Below are positions 10,621 to 21,967 of a stretch of 64,000 bases of DNA, piece after piece. Position numbers and translations under genes: made by a program. The notes under the pieces were generated by a model, which worked only from the letters and a program-made list of their open reading frames with translations, was not told the origin of the DNA and searched no databases. The stretch's first letter is position 1; the number at the start of each line of letters is the position of its first letter. Source of the DNA: Calocera cornea HHB12733 (taxonomy: Eukaryota > Basidiomycota > Dacrymycetes > Dacrymycetales > Dacrymycetaceae); contig KV424059.1 of assembly GCA_001632435.1 (NCBI GenBank), positions 17,760-81,759 on the forward strand, written 5' to 3'.

Positions 10621-12927
10621 CTACTCCTGCAAACTCATCTTCCGCACCCCCTCTCCCGCCTCCCCGACCGGCTCCTTCGCCCCCTGCCCCGCCCCACCTC
10701 CGTTCGATAAGATCCCGAGTCCATAGCCGTACCCGCCCGCGCCGCCCGTGCCTGCTCCGAGCCCCGCCCTGGCCCACCGCGGACTGGCATTCGCCACGCC
10801 CACGCCTGCCATGCCGCCCATGCTGCCCATGCCGGGGCGCGGGGAGGGCCCGCCCGGGAGGGAGGATGTCGGGGAGGAGGGGAGGAAGGGCGGGAGGAGC
10901 GCGTGCGGTGTTAGTGGTGCGATGGAGGAGGAGGCGGCGGATGCGCCCGTGGGCGTGGAGAGGTGCGAGAGGCGCGGGCGCTTGATCGGGATTGCTTGGG
11001 CTGCGGAGGTCGAGGTCGAGTTGGGCGCGGAGGTGGATGGGTTGGTGAACGTCGAGCTCGGCGTGGAGGGCGAGAGCGAGCGCTTGCGTTTCCTTGCGTA
11101 GCTCGGGGGCGGGGTGGACCGGTACGGGCTCGGCAGTGCCTGCTATATCCATACCGCGAGCTGATCAGCGACGCGTTCGAGGGAAGGAGAACAGAGGAAC
11201 GCACAGGCGGCACATCCAAGTCCATCGCCCTCCCCCACCCGCTCCCGTTGTTGCCCAAGCTCCGCTCCATGACAGGGCTGCCTCGCATCCCCCACAGGCT
11301 GCCCTCACTCATGCTCACGTCGTCCGCAAAGTCGCTCTCTACGTCCCGGTCCCGGTCCCGGTCCCGGTCGGGTATGGGGATCCCCCGGTTCTCCCGCTCG
11401 CTCGCGGCCGTGCTCGCAGAGCCGGAGGACATGGGCGCGGGCTGGCCTAGACCGAGGGAGTTGGAGCCGGTGGACATCGCGCCGACGCTGAACGGCTTGC
11501 CCTGCGGTACTCCTGCTCCCCCAAGCGCCCCGCCTCCCGCCCGCTCATCATCACTGCTATCGCTCTCGCTGCTCTCGTCCAGCACCGCACTCTCCGGGTA
11601 CCGGTTGTGCCCGCCCCGCGCGGCCTTGCGGAATGCGCTGCTGAGCGGGGTGGGCGGGATGGGGGAGGAGCCCATGAGCCTCTGCAGGGCCGCTTCGGAC
11701 TCTATTTCGGGCATGGGGGAGGTCTCGAGGGTTAGGAGCCTGGTGACGCGCGTGAGGTAGGGGAGCCGGGCGGTCTGGTTCCCGCAAGAGTACATTGTCA
11801 GCAGATAGACACATTAAGGGAAGAAAGGGCGACGCACCGGCCGAGCAGGCCCCAACTCCGGGCTCATCTTGGCATCCCCAAATATCTCCTCCAATTTACT
11901 GTCCTCGGCCCGCCTCGCGCTGACTCTCAGCGTCGCGTCCTCGCCCTCGCCCCGCTCCCGCTCGTGCTCATCAAGGCTCATCTCGCCCTCCGTGTCCGCA
12001 CACTCCTCGCCGAACGCATCGGCGTCGCCCGCGTCCCCGCCCCACTCGCTCCCCGCACGCGAGTCGGAAGAGACACTCATTGCGGCCGGGTCGCGGATCT
12101 TCCCTGCCTCCCCTGCCAGCGCGGGGGTGACCGCCCCGGACCCGGGCAGGGAGGCGTCCTTGCTCTCATTCCGGAGGAGCGAGCTCTGGGGGATCCAGAA
12201 CCCCGGCCTGAGCGAGTGGCGCCTGCGGGCGGAGGAGCCTGAGGAGGATGGCGGGCGTGCGGGGAGGTCGAAGAAGCTTGAGAGTTGGGGGAGCTGGGTG
12301 AGAGGGGACGAGAGGGAGGAGGAGGAGGAGGAGGTCGGGGTGGAGCTCTGGGTCTGCGGTTGCCCAGGTACTTGGAGTGCTTGGGCCTGGGACGGCTGCT
12401 GGGGTTGCTGTTGCTGCTGCTGGGCGGGAAGGGGCAGAGCAGACGATGGCAATGTCGCGAACGGCGGTGCGGGGCTTGAAGCGGGCACGGGGGGCGTGGT
12501 GAGGGGACTTGCGCCCAAGCTGGCGGGCAGGCTGGACGGCCCAGGCACGGGGGAGACGCTCCGCATGCCTGTGGGCGAGAGGCTGCCGGCGAGCGCGCGG
12601 CCTGAGAGCGGGGAGCGGGACGGGGTGGCGTGCGCGTGCAGGTGCGACGGCCCCGGGAGGAGGAGCGGGGGTGGGCTCGGCAGGGGCGCGGCGGGTGCGG
12701 GCGAGGGCGAGAACGGGAAGGGCGGGGAACTCGGCATCGCGCGCGGGCCTATTAGCGCCGCGGGGCGAGGAGAGAAGCCACCGTGCGGGCCAGGGGAGTG
12801 GCCGGGAGCGAGGGCGTGCTGAGCTTCTGGGTTTTGCACGAGGATATAGCAGGACGGGGTGGGCGATAGAAGCAGCTCGGGCTCGGGCGTTACGATCCAG
12901 CCTGTTCTCAGGATGTCGGCGATACCG
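10621..12927 (-). CDS. Ser/Pro-rich disordered protein of unknown function
   Basis: Three exons join in phase 0: about 12927-11838, 11774-11205 and 11142-10621 (introns 11775-11837 and 11143-11204). The product is more than 720 residues, rich in Pro, Ser, Ala and Gly, with a Gln run, acidic stretches (DSSDDE; ADTEGEMSLDEHERERGEGED) and RDRDRD dipeptides encoded by a CCGGTC repeat. The most protein-like parts are the N-terminal ADILRTGWIVTPEPELLLSP and TARLPYLTRVTRLLTLETSP, beginning exon 2. A basic segment (YARKRKRSLSP; IKRPRLSHL) may be a nuclear signal. No catalytic domain is recognised. No in-frame ATG opens exon 1, and CCCTAG at 12928-12933 (minus strand) looks like an acceptor, so a short 5' exon is probably missing. 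It shares a 206-bp intergenic region with ADA1. Confidence 0.7.
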
Positions 12928-13133
12928 CTAGGGACCACGTGTTGGTATCGCCGACCATCCCGTGCGCATGGCCGCGCATCTCTCGTGGTCGCCGCTCACA
13001 TCATCGCCGCCCGCCATCCAAAGCTACTTGCTATCTAGCTTGGCTATTTCCTGGGCTTTCGTGCTTTCGTGCTGACCGTCCATTCATCCATCCATCCAAT
13101 TGTGTATGTGTACTCGCAGTTGAGGAAGCAACA
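12928..13133. promoter_or_regulatory. Short divergent intergenic region
   Basis: Separates the minus-strand Ser/Pro-rich gene from the plus-strand ADA1 gene and must hold both promoters or leaders, unless the missing 5' exon of the minus gene overlaps it. It contains a CATC-rich run (TCCATTCATCCATCCATCC) at about 13080. No TATA box is evident. Confidence 0.5.
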
Positions 13134-14699
13134 ATGTCGACAACGACGACGATGACGCTCCTGGCCGCGCCCTCCTCCTCCTCCCTGCCCCTCGCACAGC
13201 TCAATCCACCTCCAAACCCCTTCCTCCCCGCTCCGCACTATGTTTCCCCAGCACCGTCCCACCTGCCCCACCCGAATCATGCACCAGGAGGAGCAACCCC
13301 GGCCGTGCGCACCCAAAGGCTCAAGGCGAAGCTCAACGCCCTCCTGGGGAGGGAGGCGCCCCAGTACTGGTCGGCCGTGACGGGGTTCTTGACTGGGAGG
13401 ATCATGCGCGGGGAGATGGATGCGGTTCTGGAGGGGCTGCTCAAAGGGACCGAAGCGCGTGAGTGAGCCCTATTGTCAGGGCGGGGTGAAGTTGCTGATT
13501 GTGGTTGTGTGTCGACAGTCGCACTGCATAACGCCTTCCTGCTCTCGATCCTGCGCACAGCCTCGCTTTCCCCCTCGGCCCTCGCGGCCCTCTCACTCCC
13601 CCCTCCCGGCTCCTCCCCAACCAAAAAACGCAAGCGGGTCTACCCCCCGCAAGGCGCGCTCAACGCCGAGGAGGAAGAGGAGGAGTACGGCGGGCGGAGC
13701 AAGCGCATGCGCGAGTGGGTCGTCGGCATGGGCCGGTGGGAGCGGGAGCGACTCAAGGGGCTTGAGAGGCAGGGAGGGGAGGAGTGGAGGGCCCCCGAGG
13801 TTGGCGCGGAGAGGGGCGTGAGGTACATCCCCGGCAGTACGTCTTCTCCCCCGCTTGCTGGAGCCACCTCTGACCAAGCTCCGTTCTTCTGTTCCATCGT
13901 GTTCCCGCACACAGCGGCCTACTCTGCCCACACCCTTCCCTCGACCCTCCTCTCGACGCACACGCGCTCGCTCCCCGCCGCCCAAGTCCTCCAACAACGC
14001 CTAGCAAGCATCGCCCTCTCGCGCGGCCTTCCCGGCGGCGTGTCGCCAGACTGCGTCCCCCTCCTCACCGCGGCGCTCGAGAGCCACCTCAAGGCGCTCG
14101 TCGCGCGCGGGCTGTCCCTCACCCAGCGCGGGCTGAGCTTCGCCAGCATCCGCACGGCCGCGGAGGGTCCTGCCGCATCCTTGCCTACGGGGGCGCCGGC
14201 CACTTCTGCCGCGGAAAGGGAGCGGGAGCGGGAAAGCAAGCCCGTGCTGGCAAAGAAGGAGAAGGAGAAGGACACGTCGCCCACCCAGCGCCCGCTCGGC
14301 CTCCCGGACCTCCGGACCCTCCTGACGATCGCGCCCTCCGAGCTGCCCGCAAAGTCCGCCAGCACAGTCGCGCTCACATGGGCCGACCCGCCCCTGCCCG
14401 CACAAGAGTCCGCACAGCCCCTCCCCTCCCTCGCCGCCGTCCAGGGGACGACGACGGGCAGCAGCAGGCGGGACGCGGCCGCGCGCCAGCTGGAGCGGCT
14501 CCTCGCGCTCAGGAGCGGGGTGAGGGAGGAGATCCGCCGGGCCGTCGAGGGGAAGGAGCTGGCTGGCGCTGGGGTGGGGATCACCGACTCTGTTGGCGCA
14601 GGGCCCGGTGCCGGCGCGGGAGGCGGCGCGGTGCCGGGGGAGACGAAGAGGTGGGAGGAACACGATAGAGTCGGCGAGTGGATCGCGGCTGTTGTCTGA
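13134..14699 (+). CDS. HFI1: SAGA coactivator subunit ADA1/HFI1-like
   Basis: Three exons (13134-13458, 13519-13836, 13915-14699) give 475 residues. Residues about 60-120 match the Hfi1/Ada1 family: TQRLKAKLNALLG, YWSAVTGFLTGRIMRGEMD, then across the first intron LHNAFLLSILRTAS, equivalent to the conserved LHNQLI block. A KKRKRV nuclear signal, an acidic EEEEEE run and a later SLTQRGLSF / LLTAALESHLKALV segment follow; the latter resembles the part that forms a histone fold and pairs with a TAF-type partner in SAGA. The family bridges the SAGA acetyltransferase complex in transcription initiation. Start context is CAACAATGTC. Introns have GTGAGT and GTACGT donors. The gene is very GC-rich compared with the neighbouring F-box genes. 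Confidence 0.85.
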
Positions 14700-16146
14700 T
14701 ACCGAGCCAACCGGGAGCGCAAGCTGTTGTATTGTTCCATTGTTGTTGTGAGATGACGGCGGTGGGCGGCTGCTGGTGTAATGCTATCCTCGACTTTCTT
14801 CTCCCTTACCCTCCAGTGTGGGTCGCTGCGCAGTGCACAACGAGCCAGCGAGCTGTATGCATTATCAGCACTCTGACACGAGAGTGATAATCAGTCACGT
14901 GCACTCGGCAGGAGACGCGCTCCTCCGGACCCTCGTGCACGTCCTCGCCCGCCGCCCTCACTGCACCAAACGCATACCGCACTTGCTCAGCTCCGATGGC
15001 ATGACCTTACTGGAACCCTCTGTCGTACGACCTGTGTCTTTCCGTTCCTCGGCCAGAGACTGTACAGGGTCTGTGCCGATGCTCGACATACCCAGCTCCA
15101 CCGTATCTGCACACGCAGAGCTTACTGTCGCCTATCTCGTCCCCCGGCGTTAGCTGCGGCCCGGGCCTCTGACGGCGTTGCCGCACTCGATTGGACCTGG
15201 GACCTGGGACGGGAGCCGCTCGCACCCGCCCACTGTACATCCTCCACTCCTGCACAGGCAATGCTCTTGACGACAACGTCGCACCTGGCTCCTTGACGGC
15301 AGCTCTTTGGCATCTCCGCTGTGCCTCAGAGCACAGGCAAGCACGGTCCAGCGCGTGCGCACCTCTGCTTCTAGTCGCGCTCTTCTCTTCCCTCTGGCCC
15401 ATGAGTATTGGGACGGATCGCACGACCTCGGGCTGGGTGCTCAGGCCTCGTGCCGAAGCTGGGTGTATGCAGACTCTGCGGGTTGCCGGTTCTGCGTTCT
15501 GCTCGCAGCGGCGACAAGGAGACCGCGGGAGGCCAGTAATGGATGTGCATATACGACCGGATTGTGTATGCTAAGGATGCTCGCAACCGTGCTTTGCGCT
15601 TAGGGAGATGCTGGATGATGGATTCGGGTGGGAGGGCTTCGACAAGAGGTGACCTTCCAAGGCTTGGACACTGCAGTCTGCTCGGTGCGGTGAGGGAGGC
15701 GAACGGCTGTTAGGATATGACTAGGTGAGTCGGCTTTCGTGCACTGGACGATGTGGTACCTGATCCGAGTACAGTCGTACAACAGCATATAGCTGTCTCA
15801 ATATACTCGTTGGCCTAAGCGTGGGCGACTTGTCCCCGAGCGCCGACGTGCTTGACCGATTTCCTATTTCGGCCTAAGCATCATGAAGGAGGTTTGCCAA
15901 AGCGTGAGCCCGTTCGCGGAGCCTTTTGTGGCGCTCATTTGTGGCTTCTCCAGTCCGAGCTCCACCGGACATGTGTGGATTGCCGGAGTTAGGAAGACGG
16001 CCGGAGTGTGAACAGTGCCTGATTTGGAAAGAGCGCGCCGGATTTGTGATATTGTAAAGTTCAAACTGCGCAGTTCGCGCTGACACGGGAGCAGTTCTCT
16101 TGTGCATGTGACTTGCTGATTGGGCGTTCAGATCACCACATTTTTC
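14700..16146. other. Intergenic region without recognisable gene
   Basis: Open frames up to about 138 codons occur on both strands around 15000-15600, but none has a known domain, signal peptide or splice pattern. It includes the ADA1 3' flank and distal sequence upstream of F-box gene B. Confidence 0.45.
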
Positions 16147-16154
16147 TATATATA
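16147..16154 (+). promoter_or_regulatory. TATA-like box upstream of F-box gene B
   Basis: TATATATA followed by GGAGG lies 37 bp before the MITE. With the 475-bp MITE removed it would sit about 275 bp upstream of the usable ATG of gene B, with a probable leader intron in between. Assignment to gene B is inference. Confidence 0.4.
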
Positions 16155-16190
16155 GGAGGTGTTTCTGGGCAGTCGTCTGCGTTTTTCTAT

Positions 16191-16665
16191 GAGTTATCTT
16201 CTGAAATACGGCTCTTTTCTGGTTCCGTGTCTAGAATACGGTCAGGGTCGGCATTAATCTAAAATACTGTTCTCCCGAAATTCGGAGATATCTACTTCAA
16301 TCACCTCTACTTTCATCAACTGCAATCAAAACAGCATAATATTAAAGAGGAAGAGTGGTAGGCAGATGAATACACATTTATGAGCTTAAGCCAGGAGAAA
16401 AGTGAGCTTTAAATGGGACAATAGATAGAACGTAGCGCTATTGACAAAGAATATGTAAGTCAAAGGCTTTTGGGTCATTTTGAATGTGATCAATTTCCAT
16501 GAGCTCTGACACCATGTTACATCTGTGGAATGGTGTAATTTTCTTTTGTTAGACTCATCGAGGCAGTTATTTCTGAGCTCGGGAGAACAGTATTTTAGAT
16601 TAATCTGACCCTGACCGTACTCTAGACACGGAACCAGAAAAGAGCCGTATTTCAGAAGATAATTC
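16191..16665. mobile_element. Non-autonomous MULE-type MITE
   Basis: The ends form a terminal inverted repeat of about 85 bp (16191-16276 and the reverse complement of about 16580-16665), both reading GA(G/A)TTATCTTCTGAAATACG inward and extending through the shared CTGGTTCCGTGTCTAGA and TAAAATACTGTTCTCCCGA, with very few differences. A 10-bp direct repeat, GTTTTTCTAT, flanks it at 16181-16190 and 16666-16675, the duplication size expected of Mutator-like elements. The AT-rich interior of about 300 bp has no transposase frame, so movement would need a transposase in trans. It lies between a TATA-like box and F-box gene B. Confidence 0.9.
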
Positions 16666-16897
16666 GTTTTTCTATCTTTGTCGACCACCTTCTCCCCCTT
16701 TCATCGTTCTTCTCCCTGAGAAGGCTAACCCAAGGTAGGCCTCAGCCTCCCCCGCCCATTATACTGACAAGCTGATACCTGTGTGCAGCGGTTCTCCCGC
16801 AACACTGCTACAACCTCCCCTCTCCAACACATCCTCCCCAAGACGCCCACCGCTCACAACAACCCCGCCCCCTCTGCCAACCAAGAGGCCCAACAAG

Positions 16898-18734
16898 ATG
16901 GCCACAGCTGTTCGTGACATACTGTGGCTGGAAGAGGCCCCCTCAGAGATGATGTCGATGGTGCGTTGCCATACAGTGCATATATGCAACGCTGAAGGGT
17001 TGACTCACTAATATGTACATATATGCATGCAGGTTATGTCGCATGCTGGCCCTCGTGAGATCTTAAACCTCTCTTTCACCAACAAGGCTATGCAAGCACG
17101 CCTCACAGCATCTGAGGCCAAGTCAATCTGGGTGAAGGCCCGTGCAAACTATCCGGGACTCCCCAACCTTCCACCAGGTCTCACAGAACAAGGCTATGCA
17201 GCTATGGTCTTTGGAAGCTACTGTCAGGTGGGTACTTTTGTATGACCTTCCATAACGCTCACTGATGTGTTTAAGTCCTGTGGAAAAGAATGCAAGAGCC
17301 ACACTGCCGAACTCTTGATGCCATGGCTGCTAATTCGTCTCTGCTTCAAATGCATGCGAGACGAATGTATTGGAAGCAGGAGGGCTTTGGACATACTTGG
17401 CAATGATCCGACTCTTCTTCCACTACTACCAGCTTACTGTATGCTCCAACTCACTTGCGCTACCAATGACGCGGAGAATGCTGACTTGTGCATGTGCAGT
17501 CAAGGACTATGACAACAAGGATTACCGTCGTGCCAGGTATCTTCGAAGTGCGGTAAAAGTCTTGCAGAAAAAATTGGCCACCCTGTCGATCACCGAAGCT
17601 GAGAAGTACAAAGAAGAGAGGCGCACATATATGCAGAGACTATGCCAGGCATGTCTCAAATTCGAGACAGTACGATATGGTGCTGAAGGGCAGCAGAGTT
17701 CTCTTGACATTCACCAGTTCATGTCGGAACAGTATCGTGCTGAGCTGGAAAGAGCGGAGAAGAAGCAGAAGCAGAGACAGACTGAGTAGGCTATATTCCC
17801 CGATGATGGCTCATACTGACTAACCACCTTCTCCCAGGATTCTGACCCGTATGGCAGCTCTGGGATACAAGGCTTTCTATTTGAAGTCCAAAACCTTCTT
17901 GTCTCATAAGTTAGTGAGGCGTCGCACTCCCTTAACCTCGCGCGGCAAGGCCCCTCACTACAACCACACGAGCTTCGCTGATCTCATGTCTGTAGAGTTC
18001 GAGAAGATCCACCCGGCGCTCGAAGAACTTGTGAACACAATCATGCATCGTGATCTGGTACACCGTTATGACGATCGAAACTCTGACCACCTGCGGAACA
18101 TCTTCGTTAACGAGTGGCACGCGCTTCCAAACGACTCGGAGAGAAATTCGTTTCTGCCGATCATCGATTTCATGGAACTGCCAGCTGTGAGCAAACTACA
18201 AGAGCTTCATGTCCCAGACAGAGAGTTCTACGCTGCTGTGGAAGACGCTCGGTTGCGCATTACTGAGGAAGTGGAGGATTTTCTGGCGGGGATGCGCCAA
18301 GATCTTTTCAACCTCTACTGTCAGTACTACGACGACGAGCTGATAGACGACGACGATGGGCGAGCAGAATTCCTCTCGCGCGCGGATACTGTGTTTACCA
18401 CCGGAGACATGCCGAACGGCCCTGTTCTGCATTATTCGACCCTTTTCCGACCTGCTGTATTCCTGCCGCTGTCAAGCAAAGACTTCCCTTACAGCAACGA
18501 GCATCCGTATCTGGATCATCCATGGAGCGTGTATCTGGGGCGGCTATCGGTCAACGAGAAGCAGGTGGCGGCAATGAGAAAGATTAGGGCATCCCATTAT
18601 CTGAAACGTAATGCCCCCTTTACCCTGCTTGAACGCCGGACCGGCTGGAGATGCGAGGTGCGTCAATCTCCTTGGCTTGCCAGCTTTGCTAATCGATTTC
18701 TTCTGTTTAAAAGCTCGCACTTCTACAGCAATAA
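16898..18734 (+). CDS. F-box protein, paralogue B, N-terminus altered
   Basis: Exons 16898-16960, 17033-17227, 17276-17438, 17500-17785, 17838-18657 and 18714-18734 give 515 residues from the first usable ATG. The F-box region (LEEAPSEMMSMVMSHAGPRE) is followed by VKARANYPGLPNLPPGLTE, QSCGKEC and RLCFKCMRDEC, matching the A/C/D layout but with the last His replaced by Glu. The frame is open upstream to a splice acceptor at 16788, yet no ATG or coding first exon is found, unlike A, C and D; the MITE lies in the likely leader. Two introns seen in the paralogues (before QSSLDI and within the helical region) are not obvious: the first may persist as a 45-nt GC-AG intron. The C-terminus ends early, without the acidic tail. 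It may be a live, N-shortened protein or an early pseudogene. Confidence 0.75.
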
Positions 18735-19849
18735 TTCTAGACAACTATGAAGCAGCCTATCATTCCCACAAGTCCACCTCAAACATGGAGCGCATCACAT
18801 CAGTTTAAAGTATATGCAATGTGCAACGCCCCCACTTCCAGCACGATTCTATCAAGTCGATCAGACATATGTCGGTCTTGTCCACAGCACTGTACTCACC
18901 TTGCCCACCATGCCCCTTATATCAGCCATCAGACAATTAATGATATAATGAGAGTAGACAACAATGAAATGGATGTGGTGTTCGTTAGCTGAACTGCACG
19001 CTAGTGATAGCATGGTGGCACTACTAGGGTGCCGGATCCAAACTGTTAGTTCTGGTACCGTTGGACATCATGCAGGGAGACTGGGGACGGTCTCCAACAG
19101 TCGCGCTGAGTCGTCTTTAGCGTCTTGACTAGTCTCAATTTGAGCGTCTTCTACCGCTTGGCCAGCCCGAACCGCTCCTTCGATATTAACTGTTGTGTGA
19201 CCCATGTTCTGCCGGTTGGTTGTGGATGAAGCTCATCGATGAACTTGGGCAAGCGAGGCATCGTTTGACAGCGTCGTAGTGGTCGAGGGTGGAGCGGTGG
19301 TACCACGCGAACCTCGAAGCGCATGGAAGAACGGACGAATGGCGGCGTGGGCGTCCAGATCTAGCACCTCAGAATATGGTTCTGCATGGTCGGGCTACAG
19401 TAGACGTGGGGAGAGGTCAATGGTTGGGGTGTGGAGTCTTGGGTTTGGACGTCGACTCTGGACTTCCACCCAAATGGCATGGCGGACAGTCGACCCATGC
19501 AGAGTGAGTAGCTTTGTTTACTTTGTATTCTGTCCTTGCATAAGCTCAATGGATCAAAGATGACTTTGTGTGCTTGTCGTTGGCTTCTGCGGTCGATCAA
19601 TGGCTTGAAACATACATATCGCATTGATGCAATGTGACAATTCGCGATGGTCTGTATGAATGGGATAGAGCGACGTGTATGGAAATCCTTCATGTGAGCT
19701 CGTCCTTTCAGTGCTTGTCAAGGTGCTTTCTCGTTGATTAGCCATTACTCTTCGTCATTCGTCCGAGGGACAACGTGACGCGGCAATCTGAGACCGGACA
19801 TACTTGCCCCCTTTATCCCAGACCACCATCGTCTCTTCACACAAGCCAA
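18735..19849. other. Intergenic region between F-box genes B and C
   Basis: Contains the 3' flank of gene B and the promoter of gene C. Overlapping short frames on both strands show no recognisable domain. A CTTTATCC about 40 bp before the start of gene C is a weak TATA-like candidate. Confidence 0.45.
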
Positions 19850-21967
19850 ATGGACTTGCTATCCTCGTCATCATCTTTACTGTCGATAGCAGATGTAATG
19901 TGAGTATATAACCTCCTACGTGTAGCTTATTTGGTTTCGAACTCACATATATGCGCAGGTTCTCCGCCTCTCCGCCTGTCAGCCTGCCATCCGCGAGCAG
20001 CGGCAAACATCGAGCAACGTCATCCAACGGCATTACTGATCGTCGACGACTGAGTCAAAAGCGCAAGCCTAAACGCTTGATCAAGTGGTTCGAGGAGACG
20101 CCGAACAGCATTATGATCCAAGTGTGTCTTAGAAGGACGCATATATGCGCATCAAAACCGCGTGCTAACGCGTAAATACCCACAGATTATCTCTTACTTG
20201 AAGCCAGCTCATCTCTTGCGCCTATCATATACGAACAAGACTATGCGAGCGTGGCTCACCGCTCCGGAGACGAGTCCTCTATGGGTGCAAGCCCGCGCCA
20301 ACGTACACGGACTGCCCTCCTTGCCGCGTGATTTCACCGAATGGACCTACGCTGCTTTCATGTTTCAGGAAATCTGCCAAGTAGGTGCGCCTGCTGCATT
20401 GATGCAACTGGCCCTAAGTGCAGCCAGATGTGTGGAGGAAATAGCCCTGGCATGGTCGAGATGGTAGATCTTCGCATTCGGCTGTGCGCGAAGTGTATGC
20501 ATGCGCATTGCATCAATGGTCTCGATGCTCGCCAGCTTCTGGGTGATGTGAAGCTGCTTTCTCTCATACCAGCATATAGTGAGCTGAGACTGCTTCAATG
20601 TGGACGATGTTCTAACTGCGGTCCAGCTCCCACGGGTAGACTGGAATCAAAGTTTTCCCTTTTCTGTCGCAGTGAAGTCCTACAACTACTCCATCATCGC
20701 TCAGCTATCACGGATGTCGACGAATTGGCACTCTTTGACGAGCAAAAAGTTCAGTATATGAAGCAAATAGAAATGGTGATGTGCAACTACCTTGTTGTCA
20801 GTGGCACGTTCTGACCAACAGCAGAGCAGTGAAGCTATCGAAAAAAGATTTTCCTTCTCACCAAAGAAGGCAACCGCCGATATGAGAGCTGAGTTTAATG
20901 ATAGATGCAAAGAGTGTGTCACGTCTTCGGCTCATCCGACATGTTGTAATCGTATTCTGCCAGATTTCTAGACCGTTTGGGAGCGTTGGGACATGACAGT
21001 CAAGACATGAAGCAGATCGACTTACGAGCACTTGCCATGACGAAACTACAGAAGCGCTTCGAAAAATGCAGTACGATTTTCCAATCGCTGTATACCATCG
21101 TGCTGACATGGACAGCTTGGGAAATACTGCGTCCACACCTGGAAGAAGCTGTCAATGCCAAGAAGAAGGACCGAATTACCGCTGAGTATTCGTCACGCAA
21201 CAACACCGGACTTCGTGCCCTGTTCTCTGAGCTGTATCTATCTCTGCCGACTCGTATCGAGAAGAATACTTTTCTGCCAATTCTGGACTTTCTGGATCTG
21301 TCGACTGTACGAGGTCTGCTCGATAACTGTTTGCCCGAGGACGAGTTTCGCCCGGCCTTATCGTCGGCTATCCCAAGCATCAAGGATGAAGTCGAAACGT
21401 TCTGTGCATCTATGCGGCGCGATCTTGCTGATCTGTGGTGCACCGGAAGAGGATGCCCTGGCGTGTTCAAGAGCAAAAGCGATAGCTGGCTGTCCGAGTT
21501 CTTATCCTTGGCTCGCGTGGTGTTCGTTATGGGCGATTCGGACAATGAGGTGATTGTTCACTACCCGACTCTCTTCAAGCGACAGATACTGGGATCCCTC
21601 TCCGTCGCAAACAGGGTCAACGAGCGTCCCGTTGCCTCTCACCCTAATCTGGACGAAGCTTGGACTTTCTACCGTTCTCAGCTGAAGTACAGTCATCGAC
21701 ATTACGAGGCAATGTGCCATACTCTACAGCAGTACTTCACGGGCAAGTGGGAGGAGGCTCCTCTGGAGTTGTTGCAGGACAACGGGAGCTGGGAGGACAC
21801 GGTTCGTGCTGCATTGACTTTGTAACCCTGCGTGAAAGCTGACCTGTAACGAGAAGTTCTCTGACTTCCTCTATAACGGCGTTCTGACCTCTCCCTACAC
21901 GGATCCGTCCATGATTTCAGGCTTTCCCACGTTTGATTCCGCGTCTGATGAGCTAGATTCCGACTGA
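19850..21967 (+). CDS. F-box protein, paralogue C, with Cys-rich motif
   Basis: Nine exons (19850-19899, 19959-20121, 20186-20380, 20428-20578, 20627-20775, 20825-20913, 20964-21070, 21116-21801, 21857-21967) join to 566 residues with intron phases equal to genes A and D. A Ser-rich N-terminus is followed by a basic run (KRKPKR), the F-box (EETPNSIMIQIISYLKPAHLLRLSY), the block VQARANVHGLPSLPRDFTEW, then QMCGG and RLCAKCMHAHC as a probable zinc-binding set. The C-terminal half is helical (FLDRLGALGHDSQDM; RTEYNTF-like LPILDFLDL) with an acidic tail ending DSASDELDSD. The first exon ATG has a fair context and its donor leaves AT, which completes ATG with exon 2. Role by family: substrate adaptor of SCF ubiquitin ligase; target unknown. 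It is the closest relative of A by eye. Confidence 0.87.

Noticed and set aside
10370..11152. Long minus-strand frame continuing past the end of the Ser/Pro-rich gene
   Set aside because: It is an alternative frame of the third exon; splicing at 11143-11204 gives the frame with consistent composition and a stop at 10621.
11869..12822. 317-codon plus-strand frame opposite the Ser/Pro-rich gene
   Set aside because: Antisense shadow in GC-rich sequence; composition follows the sense-strand repeats.
15007..15423. 138-codon minus-strand frame between ADA1 and F-box gene B
   Set aside because: Arg-rich composition typical of random GC-rich frames and no domain.
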